The notes under the pieces were generated by a model, which worked only from the letters and a program-made list of their open reading frames with translations, did no database searches and was not told where the DNA came from. Source: Bradyrhizobium sp. CB1717 (GTDB taxonomy: Bacteria; Pseudomonadota; Alphaproteobacteria; Rhizobiales; Xanthobacteraceae). From it: a DNA stretch of 64,000 bases. Shown here piece by piece: positions 1 to 13,821 of the stretch. How positions within the stretch are numbered: position 1 is the first letter of the stretch; each line of letters begins with the position of its first letter. The stretch is taken from assembly GCF_029714325.1 (NCBI RefSeq), contig NZ_CP121666.1:1426001-1490000 (forward strand), given 5' to 3'. A program made the translations under genes and the position numbers.

Positions 1-903
1 GAGCGGTTCGGCAAATACACCCAGACGCTGAGCCCCGGGCTCAATTTGATCGTACCCTATTTCGATCGCGTCGGACGCAAGATCAACATGATGGAGCAGG
101 TGATCGACATTCCCGAGCAGGAGGTGATCACCAAGGACAACGCCACCGTGACGGTGGACGGCGTTGCCTTCTTCCAGGTGTTCGATGCCGCCAAAGCGAG
201 CTACGAGGTCGCCAACCTCAACCAGGCGATCACGGTCCTGACCATGACCAACATCCGCTCGGTGATGGGCTCGATGGACCTCGACCAGGTGCTGTCGCAC
301 CGCGACGAGATCAACGAGCGCCTCTTGCGCGTGGTCGACGCCGCGGTCTCGCCCTGGGGCGTCAAGGTCAACCGCATCGAGATCAAGGACATCGTGCCGC
401 CGGCCGACCTCGTCGAAGCCATGGGCCGGCAGATGAAGGCCGAGCGCGTCAAGCGCGCCGACATTCTCGCTGCCGAAGGCCAGCGCCAGTCCGAGATCCT
501 GCGCGCCGAGGGCGCCAAGCAGGGCCAGATCCTCCAGGCCGAAGGCCGCCGCGAGGCCGCCTTCCGCGACGCCGAGGCGCGCGAGCGTCTGGCGGAGGCC
601 GAAGCCAAGGCGACGCAGGCGGTGTCGGAAGCCATTTCCAAGGGCGACATCGCCGCGTTGAACTATTTCATCGCCGACAAATATATCAAGGCGTTCGGCC
701 AGTTCGCCGACGCGCCGAACCAGAAGATCATCATGCTGCCGATGGAAGCCACCAGCATGCTCGGCTCGCTCGCCGGCATTGGCGAGATCGCGAAGGCGAC
801 GTTCGGCGAAAGCGCGGCGTCCGCGGCCGCCGCCGCGCGCCGGACCGGCTCGGTGCCGCCGACCAGCGGCACGCCGCCGGCGGTACCGCCGCGGCAGGGA
901 TAG
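1..903 (+). CDS. SPFH/stomatin-like (paraslipin, QmcA-type) membrane protein, 5' end missing
   Basis: The reading frame is already open at base 1 ([14 protein letters not shown]...), so the N-terminal membrane anchor lies upstream of the window and only the last 300 residues are visible. The visible part has the SPFH/band-7 core, including the [19 protein letters not shown] region, then a long Ala/Glu/Arg-rich coiled coil with [18 protein letters not shown] repeats, and a low-complexity Ala/Pro tail. Proteins of this class oligomerise at the inner membrane and organise lipid microdomains or protease access. The downstream NfeD gene is the usual partner, and the pair probably forms an operon. 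A second possible assignment is an HflK/HflC paralogue, but the NfeD neighbour and the coiled-coil spacing favour the paraslipin group. Confidence 0.9.
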   Translation, partial: ERFGKYTQTLSPGLNLIVPYFDRVGRKINMMEQVIDIPEQEVITKDNATVTVDGVAFFQVFDAAKASYEVANLNQAITVLTMTNIRSVMGSMDLDQVLSHRDEINERLLRVVDAAVSPWGVKVNRIEIKDIVPPADLVEAMGRQMKAERVKRADILAAEGQRQSEILRAEGAKQGQILQAEGRREAAFRDAEARERLAEAEAKATQAVSEAISKGDIAALNYFIADKYIKAFGQFADAPNQKIIMLPMEATSMLGSLAGIGEIAKATFGESAASAAAAARRTGSVPPTSGTPPAVPPRQG

Positions 904-908
904 TCACC

Positions 909-938
909 GGCGCATGCCTTGCGACAAGGGCATGCGCC
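909..938. other. perfect 10-bp inverted repeat between SPFH and NfeD genes
   Basis: GGCGCATGCC at 909-918 is answered by GGCATGCGCC at 929-938 with a 10-base loop. It starts six bases after the SPFH stop codon and ends 19 bases before the NfeD start. No T-run follows, so it is more likely an mRNA-stability or translational hairpin between two operon genes than a terminator. Confidence 0.5.
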
Positions 939-957
939 AATATTCAGAGGTCGTGTC

Positions 958-1401
958 ATGACCGACATGTTCGTATCGCTCGGCAGCTGGAATTGGCTGA
1001 TCTTCGGCTTCATCCTGATGGCGCTGGAGACGATGGCGCCGGGCGTCTTTTTGTTCTGGCTCGGACTCGCGGCACTGCTGGTGGGCCTGATCTCGTTCGC
1101 CGTCCTTCTGTCCTGGCAGATCCAGCTCGTGATGTTCGCGGTGTTCGCCGCCGCCGCCGTCCCGGTCTGGCGCCGCCTCGCGCGGCCGAAGGTGGATGAG
1201 AGTGCAAGCCCGTTCCTCAACAAGCGCACCGAGGCGCTGCTCGGGCGCGAGTTCACGCTGGAGAAGCCGATCATCGACGGCAGCGGCACCGTGCGCATCG
1301 GCGACACGGTGTGGCGTGTTGCCGGCCCCGATACGCCCGCGGGCACGCGGGTCAAGGTGGTGCAGGTGGATGGCGCCAACCTGACGGTCGCGGCGGCGTA
1401 G
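958..1401 (+). CDS. NfeD family membrane protein
   Basis: 147 residues. Start at ATG 958 (MTDMFVSLG), preceded by an AGAGG ribosome site; an earlier in-frame start at 919 would fall inside the intergenic hairpin. Two hydrophobic helices (about residues 13-32 and 36-65) include the LIFGFILMALE and FLFWLGLAALLVG segments. A short loop and a C-terminal OB-fold domain follow (LLGREFTLEKPI...GDTVWRVAGPD...VKVVQVDGANLTV). This is the short NfeD form that pairs with SPFH proteins, where the OB fold is thought to contact the SPFH oligomer on the cytoplasmic side. It sits 54 bp downstream of the SPFH gene on the same strand. Confidence 0.9.
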   Translation: MTDMFVSLGSWNWLIFGFILMALETMAPGVFLFWLGLAALLVGLISFAVLLSWQIQLVMFAVFAAAAVPVWRRLARPKVDESASPFLNKRTEALLGREFTLEKPIIDGSGTVRIGDTVWRVAGPDTPAGTRVKVVQVDGANLTVAAA

Positions 1402-1407
1402 TTTCGC

Positions 1408-1600
1408 TTACCCTCCCCTGGAGGGGGAGGGTCGATCGCGCGTAGCGCGAGCGGGGTGGGGTGATCTCTCCACTCGGCACTGTCGGATGTGGTGGCACCG
1501 TCACCCCACCCCGCTACGCATTTCGCGTCGCTCCATGCGTAGCCACCCACGGGCGTGCTACGCTCGTCCCGGACCCCTCCAGGGGCGGGTAAGAGAAGTG
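1408..1600. repeat. palindromic intergenic repeat cluster
   Basis: The gap between the convergent nfeD-like and HxlR genes is filled by nested inverted repeats: CCCTCCCCTGGAGGGGGAGG near 1411, and a GCGGGGTGGGG / CCCCACCCCGC pair around 1449-1515. A GTAGC/GCTACG motif recurs several times. No coding potential is seen. This resembles the mosaic palindromic elements common between convergent genes in Bradyrhizobium. Confidence 0.65.
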
Positions 1601-1601
1601 C

Positions 1602-1931
1602 TCAACTCTTCTTCCACCGCTCCGCAAACCGGTACAGCGGCATGGACGTCTCGTACAGGTCGCGCCCCAGCGCGGTCAGCCCATAGCCTCCGCCGTCGCC
1701 CAGCTCCACGAATCCCGCCTCGCGCAGCTCCGTCAACCGCGCTTGCAGCACCGTGGGCGAAGCCTCGTCGCAGGCGGTGCGCAGGGCGCGCGAGGTGAGC
1801 GGCTCGCTGCGCAATTCCCATAATATCCGCAAGGTCCAGCGTCGGCCGAGCAGGTCGAGCAGCGCCATGATCGGCCGGCCCGTGCGCGAGCCGCGGACGC
1901 TGCGTGTCTTTGAGTCGGCCTGTTTCGTCAT
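1602..1931 (-). CDS. HxlR-type winged-helix transcriptional regulator
   Basis: 109 residues, typical for the family. The HxlR core is seen as IMALLDLLGRRWTLRILWEL, followed by a recognition region ACDEASPTVLQARLTELREAG and wing FVELGDGGGYGLTALG. These proteins bind DNA as dimers at inverted repeats and usually repress a divergent gene, often encoding a reductase or other redox/electrophile-response protein. Here the divergent gene is an AhpD/CMD-like protein, and two copies of a GCTAC-N7-GTAGC dyad fill the 72-bp intergenic region. Regulation of both genes by this protein is an inference from that layout. The N terminus before residue 15 is basic and variable. Confidence 0.9.
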   Translation of the reverse strand: MTKQADSKTRSVRGSRTGRPIMALLDLLGRRWTLRILWELRSEPLTSRALRTACDEASPTVLQARLTELREAGFVELGDGGGYGLTALGRDLYETSMPLYRFAERWKKS

Positions 1932-1950
1932 CGGCGGTCCCTCGCGCTAT

Positions 1951-1991
1951 GCTACAAATAGTGTAGCTTATTGCTACGATAATTGTAGCAA
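1951..1991. promoter_or_regulatory. two tandem dyads, likely HxlR-regulator operators
   Basis: Copy 1 is GCTAC-N7-GTAGC at 1951-1967. Copy 2 is TTGCTAC-N7-GTAGCAA at 1971-1991. Their centres (1959 and 1981) are 22 bp apart, about two DNA turns, so two dimers could sit on one face. They lie between the divergent starts at 1931 and 2004, and copy 2 is within 13 bp of the AhpD-like start codon, where binding would block expression. Confidence 0.75.
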
Positions 1992-2003
1992 AGAAGGCCG
2001 CCC

Positions 2004-2573
2004 ATGTCTTCCGCCATGTCCGAGGCTTCGCCGCGCATCGCGCCGCTCACGCCGCCTTATCCCCCGGAGATCCAGGCGCAGTTCGACCGCATCATGCGCG
2101 GCGCGCCGCCGCTGGTGCTGTTCCGGGTGATGGCGGGCCACACGCGCGCCTGGGACAAGTTCCGCGCCGGCGGCTTGCTCGATCCCGGGCCGCTGTCTTT
2201 GCGCCAGCGCGAGATCGTCATCGACCGCACCTGCGCGCTGAACAAATGCGAATATGAATGGGGCGCGCATGTCGCGATTTTTGCCGGGCCGGCAAACCTC
2301 AGCGAGGAAGAGGTCCGTGCCACCGTGCAGGGTGATGCGACATCGGCCTGCTGGTCTTCGGCGGAGCAGGCGCTGATCGCAGCCGTCGATGCGCTGCATC
2401 ACCGCGCGACGCTGAATGAGGAGGAATTCGCAGCACTCGCGGCGCATTACGACGAGGCGCAGATCCTCGAGATCATGCTCCTGTGCGGCTTCTATCGCAC
2501 GGTGTCGTATCTGGCGAACGGGCTGCGGTTGCCGCTGGAGGAGAAGGCGGCCCGGTTTCCGGCCGCTCTCTAA
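2004..2573 (+). CDS. carboxymuconolactone decarboxylase / AhpD-like family protein
   Basis: 189 residues. ATG at 2004 with GAAGG upstream; a second ATG at 2016 is also possible. The CMD fold is recognised by LSLRQREIVIDRTCALNKCEYEWGAH, which holds a C-x3-C-type pair (TCALNKCEYEWGAH) with a nearby His, the arrangement of AhpD-like peroxidase-reductase sites. A C-terminal helix region LEIMLLCGFYRTVSYLANGL follows. Such proteins act as cytoplasmic disulfide-relay reductases or as lactone/decarboxylase enzymes; the cysteine pair favours the redox reading. Divergent control by the HxlR protein fits an electrophile- or oxidant-inducible role. Confidence 0.82.
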   Translation: MSSAMSEASPRIAPLTPPYPPEIQAQFDRIMRGAPPLVLFRVMAGHTRAWDKFRAGGLLDPGPLSLRQREIVIDRTCALNKCEYEWGAHVAIFAGPANLSEEEVRATVQGDATSACWSSAEQALIAAVDALHHRATLNEEEFAALAAHYDEAQILEIMLLCGFYRTVSYLANGLRLPLEEKAARFPAAL

Positions 2574-2577
2574 CCGC

Positions 2578-2657
2578 CGTCATTGCGAGCGCAGCGAAGC
2601 AATCCAGAATCTTTCCGCGGAGGCAGTCTGGATTGCTTCGCTGCGCTCGCAATGACG
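2578..2657. repeat. REP-like palindrome, family A copy 1
   Basis: Two long inverted arms, each reading CGTCATTGCGAGCGCAGCG from its outer end, close on a short variable centre. The same unit recurs at 7472, 30342, 30961 and 57318, with a half-sized relative at 16467. It is a dispersed noncoding repeat placed just after a stop codon. Confidence 0.85.
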
Positions 2658-2685
2658 GGGAGAGAGTTGCGGGCCTCACTCTCGC

Positions 2686-2817
2686 TGTCATTCCGGGGGG
2701 CGCGCCACTTGGCGCGAGCTATGATGCGCAATTGCGCATCTGAGAATCCATAGCGAGACAAACTCGGCGGCACGATGGATCCCCGGCTCATCGCTTCGCG
2801 ATGCCCCGGGATGACAG
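2686..2817. repeat. imperfect palindromic repeat, TGTCATTCCGGGG family
   Basis: The outer arms TGTCATTCCGGGG and CCCCGGGATGACA enclose about 105 bp. A related unit lies at 5837-5942. It directly follows the family A element, so the two repeat types are stacked in one convergent gap. Confidence 0.7.
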
Positions 2818-2824
2818 GTAAACC

Positions 2825-3832
2825 CTACGCCACGCCCGCCCTCAGCAGATCGTGCAGGTGCACGATCCCCACCACCTTGTCCGCTTCGGTCACCAGCAGC
2901 GTGGTGATCTTGCCGGTGTTCAGCACCTCGATCATCTCGCTCGCGAGCATCGAGGGCGGCACGGACTTCGGCTGCCTGGTCATGATCTCGTCGACCGTCA
3001 CCGTCAGAAGGTCGGGCCGCATGTGGCGGCGCAGATCGCCGTCGGTGATGATGCCGACGGCCTCGCCCGCATCGTTGACGATGCAGACGCACCCCAAGCC
3101 CTTGGCCGACATCTCGACCACGGCGTCCGACATCTTGGTGCCTTCGGACTTGACCGGGATTTCGGCACCGGTGCGCATGTAGTCGCGGACGAATTTCAGC
3201 ATCGCGCCGAGCTTGCCGCCGGGGTGGAAATGCGCGAACTCCAGCGCGGTGAAGCCGCGGCCTTCGAGCAGCGCGATCGCGATGGCATCGCCGATCGCAA
3301 CCTGCATCATGGTCGAGGTGGTCGGCGCCAGATTGTGCGGGCAGGCCTCGCGCGCCTTGGGCAGCTCGATCACGATGTCGGCGGCCTGGCCGAGCGAGGA
3401 CGAGGCGTTCGACGTCACCGCGATCATCGGGATCGCAAAGCGCGCCGAATAGTTCACCAGCGTCTTCATCTCCGGCTGCTCGCCGGACCAGGACAGCGCC
3501 ATGATGACGTCATCAGTGGTGATCATGCCGAGGTCGCCATGGGCGGCTTCCGCGGTGTGGACGAAGAAGGCGGGCGTGCCGGTCGAGGCCAGCGTCGCCG
3601 CGATCTTGCGCGCCATGTGCCCGGACTTGCCGAGCCCGGTGACGATGACGCGGCCCTTGGCGTTGCGGATCAGCTCCACCGCCTTGGCGAAAGTCGCGCC
3701 CAGCGGGCCGCGCAGCGCGGCGGCGAGGGCGTTGATGCCGCCGCTCTCCGTCTCCAGCGTGCGGAGCGCGGATTCGACGCTATCGGAGGTGGAGCCGGAT
3801 GATTGGGTCATCAGCGGTTTCGAACTCGGCAT
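2825..3832 (-). CDS. kdsD: D-arabinose 5-phosphate isomerase (KpsF/GutQ family)
   Basis: 335 residues. It interconverts ribulose-5-phosphate and arabinose-5-phosphate, the first step toward Kdo of lipopolysaccharide. An N-terminal SIS domain (about residues 45-190) carries VTGLGKSGHMARKIAATLAS and the phosphosugar-binding ALSWSGEQPE. The family signature HFHPGGKLG is at about 201-209. Two CBS domains follow (about 215-275 and 280-335, with GIITDGDLRRH and GIVHLHDLLRAG). The length equals that of characterised KdsD proteins. The first eight residues may be untranslated, since a second Met (residue 8) is also plausible. No other lipopolysaccharide gene is adjacent. Confidence 0.93.
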   Translation of the reverse strand: MPSSKPLMTQSSGSTSDSVESALRTLETESGGINALAAALRGPLGATFAKAVELIRNAKGRVIVTGLGKSGHMARKIAATLASTGTPAFFVHTAEAAHGDLGMITTDDVIMALSWSGEQPEMKTLVNYSARFAIPMIAVTSNASSSLGQAADIVIELPKAREACPHNLAPTTSTMMQVAIGDAIAIALLEGRGFTALEFAHFHPGGKLGAMLKFVRDYMRTGAEIPVKSEGTKMSDAVVEMSAKGLGCVCIVNDAGEAVGIITDGDLRRHMRPDLLTVTVDEIMTRQPKSVPPSMLASEMIEVLNTGKITTLLVTEADKVVGIVHLHDLLRAGVA

Positions 3833-4025
3833 GCTTGGGTCCAGGGAGGAGGGGCGTTCGCCCGTTGGCGCCTGCTTAGCACGCCGCGGCCAGCGAGGCG
3901 ACGAGAGCCCTTATGCCCTCAACCGGTCATTAACCATAATTGTTTTAACTCCATTAACGATGGGTTCCCGCCAGCCGGTTGGAGGCCGTCTTGAAAGTGT
4001 TTGATTTCGTTGGAGTTATTCCATC

Positions 4026-5768
4026 GTGGGGTCGTCTCCAGGCATGGGCCGGAGCAAACGCGCGCATTTTCTGCGCGCCGCTTTGCCGTGCCTCGCGCTG
4101 ACGGCCCTCGGCAGCGCCCCGGCAGCGGCCCAGAGCTTCACGCCCGACCTGTTCAATCCCAACCGCGGCGGCTTTGCCTCGCCCGACACGCTGCCGACGC
4201 GCCGCACGGCGGCCGTGCCGCAGGCGCCCTCGGACGCGCTGCCGGCGTTGCCCGATCCCAATGCCGATCCGCGCAAGAGCCAGCAGGCGCCGGCAACCTC
4301 CCGTGTCGGCCAGGTGCCGACCTACGGCCTGCCGGCTGCCAATGGCGCCAGCGGCTCCGGCTACGACTCCTTGAACCGCAAGCGCCAGCAGCCAAAGCTC
4401 TATCCCGGCCAGCCGAAGCCGAGGCGCGCGCTCGGCCCCGGCTCGCCGCCGCCGCCGGCAACGCCGGTCAGGACGCTGGGTCCGCCGCGAATCGCGCCGC
4501 CGCCATCCGAGAATGCGCACAAGACACCGGTCGCCCCGGCGATGGCCGGCAACGTGCCCGGCCAGCCGCTGCGCCGCCGCCTCAAGGCCGATGACGACGC
4601 GTTCGGCGCGGTCGGCGATTACGCCGGCAGCTTCCTGATCAAGGGCGGGCTCGAGCTCTCCGCCGGCTATGACACCAACCCGGCGCGCTTGAACAAGCCG
4701 GTCGGATCGCCGGTCTATGTCGTCGCGCCTGATCTCCTTGTCGCGTCCGACTGGGAGCGCCACGCGCTGGTCGCGGATTTGCGCGGCTCGTTCTCGGGCT
4801 ACACCAACAACATGCCGGCGACGATCAACGGCTTTGCCTCGCCATCGCCGGTCGAGATCGACCGTCCGGATTTCACCGGCCATGTCGACGGCCGCGTCGA
4901 CGTCAGCCGGGATCTCAAGCTGACCTCGCAGCTGCGCCTGCGGCTCGCCACCGACAATCCCGGCAGCCCCAACGTGCAGGCCGGCCTGCAGAAATATCCG
5001 GTCTATGCCACCTACGGCACGACGATCGGCTTCGACCAGACCTTCAACCGCTTCCAGGTCGCCGCCGGCGCCACCGTCGATCGCACCGCCTACACGGATT
5101 CGAAGCTCACCGACGGCTCGACCTTCAGCAACAACGACCGCGACTTCAACCAGTATGGCGGCGTCGGCCGCTTCTCCTACGATCTGAAGCCGGGCCTGAA
5201 GCCGTTCGTCGAAATCCAGGGCGACACCCGCGTCCACGACCAGGCTGCCGACCGCAACGGCTTCTTCCGCGATTCAAACGGCGGCTACGCCAAGGTCGGC
5301 TCGTCCTTCGAATTCTCGCGCATCCTCACCGGCGAGATCTCGGTCGGCTATTCCGCGCGCAACTATGTCGACCCGCGCCTCAGCCAGCTCGCGGGCTTCC
5401 TCACCGCAGGCTCGCTGATCTGGAATGCGAGCGGCCTCACCACGGTGAAGTTCTTCACCGATACACAGATCAACGAGACCACGGTCCCCGGCTCCTCCGG
5501 CGTGCTCGTGCACACCTACGCCGCCGAAGTCGATCACGACTTCCGCCGCTGGCTCACCGCAATCGGCAAGTTCACCTACGGCACCTACGACTACCAGAAC
5601 CAGAACCGCAACGACAAAACTTATTCGCTCGAAGGCAACCTGATCTACAAGCTCAACCGCAACGTCTGGATCAAGGGCACGCTACGGCACGACATCCTGG
5701 ATTCGAACCAGGCGGGGTCCAGCTCGCAGGGGACGGTGGTGATGTTGGGGGTGAGGCTGCAGAATTGA
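4026..5768 (+). CDS. outer-membrane beta-barrel protein (putative porin, BBP2-like)
   Basis: 580 residues from the GTG at 4026, or 574 from ATG 4044, which gives a cleaner signal peptide (MGRSKRAHFLRAALPCLALT...APAAAQS). After the signal comes a Pro/Arg/Ala-rich linker to about residue 190, then a region of alternating strands to the end (for example LELSAGYDTNPARLN, GEISVGYSARNYVD, VWIKGTLRHDILDSN). The end VVMLGVRLQN suits a last membrane strand, though it does not finish with Phe. It matches the putative beta-barrel porin 2 group of Rhizobiales. No specific transport substrate can be named, and the long disordered N-terminal linker is notable. Confidence 0.75.
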   Translation: MGSSPGMGRSKRAHFLRAALPCLALTALGSAPAAAQSFTPDLFNPNRGGFASPDTLPTRRTAAVPQAPSDALPALPDPNADPRKSQQAPATSRVGQVPTYGLPAANGASGSGYDSLNRKRQQPKLYPGQPKPRRALGPGSPPPPATPVRTLGPPRIAPPPSENAHKTPVAPAMAGNVPGQPLRRRLKADDDAFGAVGDYAGSFLIKGGLELSAGYDTNPARLNKPVGSPVYVVAPDLLVASDWERHALVADLRGSFSGYTNNMPATINGFASPSPVEIDRPDFTGHVDGRVDVSRDLKLTSQLRLRLATDNPGSPNVQAGLQKYPVYATYGTTIGFDQTFNRFQVAAGATVDRTAYTDSKLTDGSTFSNNDRDFNQYGGVGRFSYDLKPGLKPFVEIQGDTRVHDQAADRNGFFRDSNGGYAKVGSSFEFSRILTGEISVGYSARNYVDPRLSQLAGFLTAGSLIWNASGLTTVKFFTDTQINETTVPGSSGVLVHTYAAEVDHDFRRWLTAIGKFTYGTYDYQNQNRNDKTYSLEGNLIYKLNRNVWIKGTLRHDILDSNQAGSSSQGTVVMLGVRLQN

Positions 5769-5836
5769 GGGGGGACGGCGAGGCGTGCTTGACTGCATCG
5801 GCGCCGGTGTCGGGCCGCTCTCGCCACCCACTCCGC

Positions 5837-5942
5837 TGTCATGCCCCGGCTTGACCGGGGCATCCAGTACGCCGCGACCTATCGATTCAATTACAACCGT
5901 CTCTGGGATACTGGATCGCCCGGTCAAGCCGGGCGATGACAC
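5837..5942. repeat. palindromic repeat with TGTCATGCCCCGGCTTGACC arms
   Basis: The left arm TGTCATGCCCCGGCTTGACC pairs imperfectly with a right arm reading GGTCAAGCCGGGCGATGACA. It occupies the convergent gap between the porin and gltD genes. A related element lies at 2686-2817. Confidence 0.75.
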
Positions 5943-5973
5943 CGTTTGCTGATTTGGCGGCCAAGCAAAAAAC

Positions 5974-7425
<1,452 letters not shown>

Positions 7426-7471
7426 TAAACCCGAAGTCCCTGCCGCTTAATTCGTTTGTTGCTTCTTCAAC

Positions 7472-7557
7472 CGTCATTGCGAGGAGCGAAGCGACGAAGC
7501 AATCCAGTCTGCATCAAGGAAGAAAGTCTGGATTGCTTCGCTGCGCTCGCAATGACG
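7472..7557. repeat. REP-like palindrome, family A copy 2, inside the gltB-gltD gap
   Basis: The right arm is the standard CTGGATTGCTTCGCTGCGCT form. The left arm is a variant, CGTCATTGCGAGGAGCGAAG. It is the only family A copy here between two genes of one apparent operon; it sits 14 bp past the gltB stop codon. Confidence 0.85.
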
Positions 7558-7570
7558 GCGCTGATAGTAC

Positions 7571-12304
<4,734 letters not shown>

Positions 12305-12796
12305 TGTTCCAATCCTCTCCATGCGGCAAGCTGCCTCACCGCTCTCGTCGGCGCACCTTGGGCGTACCGCGGCACCCGCCTCTGGGTCACCGCTCGTCCG
12401 TTGCGAGCCGCATTTTCTTAAATTCAGGCCTAGGCGTTCTTCGTCCCCGAGAACGGCTTTGCCTGTTGCCTTCTTGGTGCTCGAGAGCACCGACTTTCGT
12501 TGCAATCCCTGTGCCGGAACCGCAAGCAAATTTAAGACAGCTTTCCTGTCCTAACCATCACCTTGCCAAATTTTTGTCTACCACACAAGCACGCGGAAGT
12601 CCCGATTCCCGATATGTCAATCAATCGCTTTCCGAAAGTTGCGCGGCCCCGGTTTTGAAGCAAACGCGCCCTGATCCGGCCCTGTGGACGCCGAAATCCC
12701 CAATGAAGCTTCGGATCGGCCCTTCGGAAGGCGCGTCACGCCGCAAGAAGCGAAAGAGCGCACTCCGCACGGGGGCCTGACAGGAGCGTCTCGACC
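12305..12796. other. gltB upstream region, no confident gene
   Basis: A 492-bp stretch between the divergent gltB and the exported-protein gene. It contains the gltB ribosome site, a sigma54-like promoter at 12502-12515 reading toward gltB, and an AT-richer patch around 12530-12590. Open frames here are low-complexity and lack ribosome sites in either direction. I see no further dyad that would clearly be an NtrC site. Confidence 0.5.
12502..12515 (-). promoter_or_regulatory. candidate sigma54 (-24/-12) promoter for gltBD
   Basis: Read on the minus strand the sequence is CCGGCACAGGGATTGCAA. It has GG and GC separated by ten bases and matches the consensus TGGCACG-N4-TTGCW at most positions (GGCAC, then TTGCA). 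The predicted transcript start is near 12491, giving a leader of about 190 bases before ATG 12304. Nitrogen control of glutamate synthase makes the position plausible. The match alone is not proof. Confidence 0.5.
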
Positions 12797-13594
12797 ATGA
12801 AGTTTTTCACAGGATGTGTGGCCGCCGCCGCGCTGGCGCTGGCCGCAAGCACGGCCCAAGCGCAAGTTCCAGCGAACGGTATTACGGGAGGGGCCATGAT
12901 CGCGGTGTCGGATTTCGACGGCCCCTATGCGCCGCCGGAAGCCGCGCCGCCCCCGCCGCCGCGCTACGGTTACGGCTATGAGGAGCGTGGCCCGGCCCCG
13001 GCACTGTTGCCGTCGACCGAGGTGTACGCGGTGCTGCGTGAAAACGGCTTCTCGCCGCTCGGCATCCCGCGGCTGCGCGGCAGCGTCTACACCATTGCGG
13101 TGATCGACCCCCGCGGCGACGACGGCCGGCTGGTGATCGATGCCCGCGACGGAAGAATCATCCGCTTCATGCCGGCGGCCGATGCCTACGGCATGGCGCC
13201 GCCTTATGAGGAGCGCGCGGTCGGCGCTTACGGCCCGCAAACCGCGCTGCCGCCGCCGACCATGATCCGCAGCGGCCCGCCGCGCCCGCCGGCTCCAATC
13301 CCGCATGTTGCCAAGCGCACCGTGCCGCTGCCCAAGGCGGCTCCGCCGCGTGGCGAGACGCCGGTCGCTGCCGCAAAACCGGTCGAGCCCACGGCGCAGC
13401 AGGCCCAAGCGCCGCAGGCCCAGGCCCCGCAGGCTCAACCTGCACAGGCGCAAGCTCCGCAGCAGACCGCCGCCGTGCAGGCAAAGCCCGCCGAGGCCGC
13501 GCCGCAAGCCACCGTGCCAACCGTCGGCGAGGCCAAGCCTGCTCCGACGATCCAGCCGACGCAGGAGATGCCGGCGGCGCAGGGGCTGGATTAG
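12797..13594 (+). CDS. exported protein with Pro/Ala/Gln-rich tail, function unknown
   Basis: 265 residues. Signal peptide MKFFTGCVAAAALALAASTAQAQ, cut near residue 23. The only conserved-looking block is at about 74-122: STEVYAVLRENGFSPLGIPR followed by LRGSVYTIAVIDPRGDDGRL and VIDARDGRIIRF. This resembles a PepSY-like or periplasmic sensory fold in which a short hairpin carries the DARDGRI motif. The rest is proline-rich before the block and a tail of repeated PQAQA units after it, suggestive of a cell-wall-spanning or disordered linker. The start ATG follows AGGAGCG. It is divergent from gltB and upstream of a bidirectional terminator. I do not recognise a characterised homologue. Confidence 0.75.
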   Translation: MKFFTGCVAAAALALAASTAQAQVPANGITGGAMIAVSDFDGPYAPPEAAPPPPPRYGYGYEERGPAPALLPSTEVYAVLRENGFSPLGIPRLRGSVYTIAVIDPRGDDGRLVIDARDGRIIRFMPAADAYGMAPPYEERAVGAYGPQTALPPPTMIRSGPPRPPAPIPHVAKRTVPLPKAAPPRGETPVAAAKPVEPTAQQAQAPQAQAPQAQPAQAQAPQQTAAVQAKPAEAAPQATVPTVGEAKPAPTIQPTQEMPAAQGLD

Positions 13595-13633
13595 TCGCTG
13601 GTGGTTTGACGCAAGCTCGCGCCACATTTCCGG

Positions 13634-13762
13634 TGTCGTCCTGGCGAAAGCCAGGACCCATACCGCGAGGTCTGTCGGTTGAAGCGAGGTGTTAATACCG
13701 AAAGACGAGTATTCGCCAAATGCCTGCTTGGGGTAATGGGTCCTGGCTTTCGCCAGGACGAC
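13634..13762. repeat. inverted repeat pair, family B copy 1 (GTCCTGGCGAAAGCCAGGAC)
   Basis: The left unit GTCCTGGCGAAAGCCAGGAC is itself a hairpin. The right unit TCCTGGCTTTCGCCAGGACG repeats it in reverse about 100 bp later. An equal arrangement is at 31075-31205. Confidence 0.8.
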
Positions 13763-13775
13763 GGCTGAGCAAAAC

Positions 13776-13804
13776 AAAAGGCGCCTGAGATTCAGGCGCC
13801 TTTT
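13776..13804. terminator. bidirectional rho-independent terminator
   Basis: AAAAGGCGCCTGA (13776-13788) pairs perfectly with TCAGGCGCCTTTT (13792-13804) around a three-base loop. A-run and T-run flank the 13-bp stem, so it can stop transcription from the exported-protein gene (+) and the alpha/beta hydrolase gene (-), which converge here. Confidence 0.88.
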
Positions 13805-13821
13805 GCATTCACGCAATCACC

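Noticed and set aside
12305..12529. An upstream in-frame extension of gltB
   Set aside because: It is basic and low in complexity, lies beyond a better ribosome site at 12304, and would start upstream of the sigma54-like promoter.
13395..13500. Short tandem-like repeats that might suggest a CRISPR or minisatellite
   Set aside because: They encode PQAQA-type units inside the exported protein at 12797. There are no regular spacers and no cas genes.
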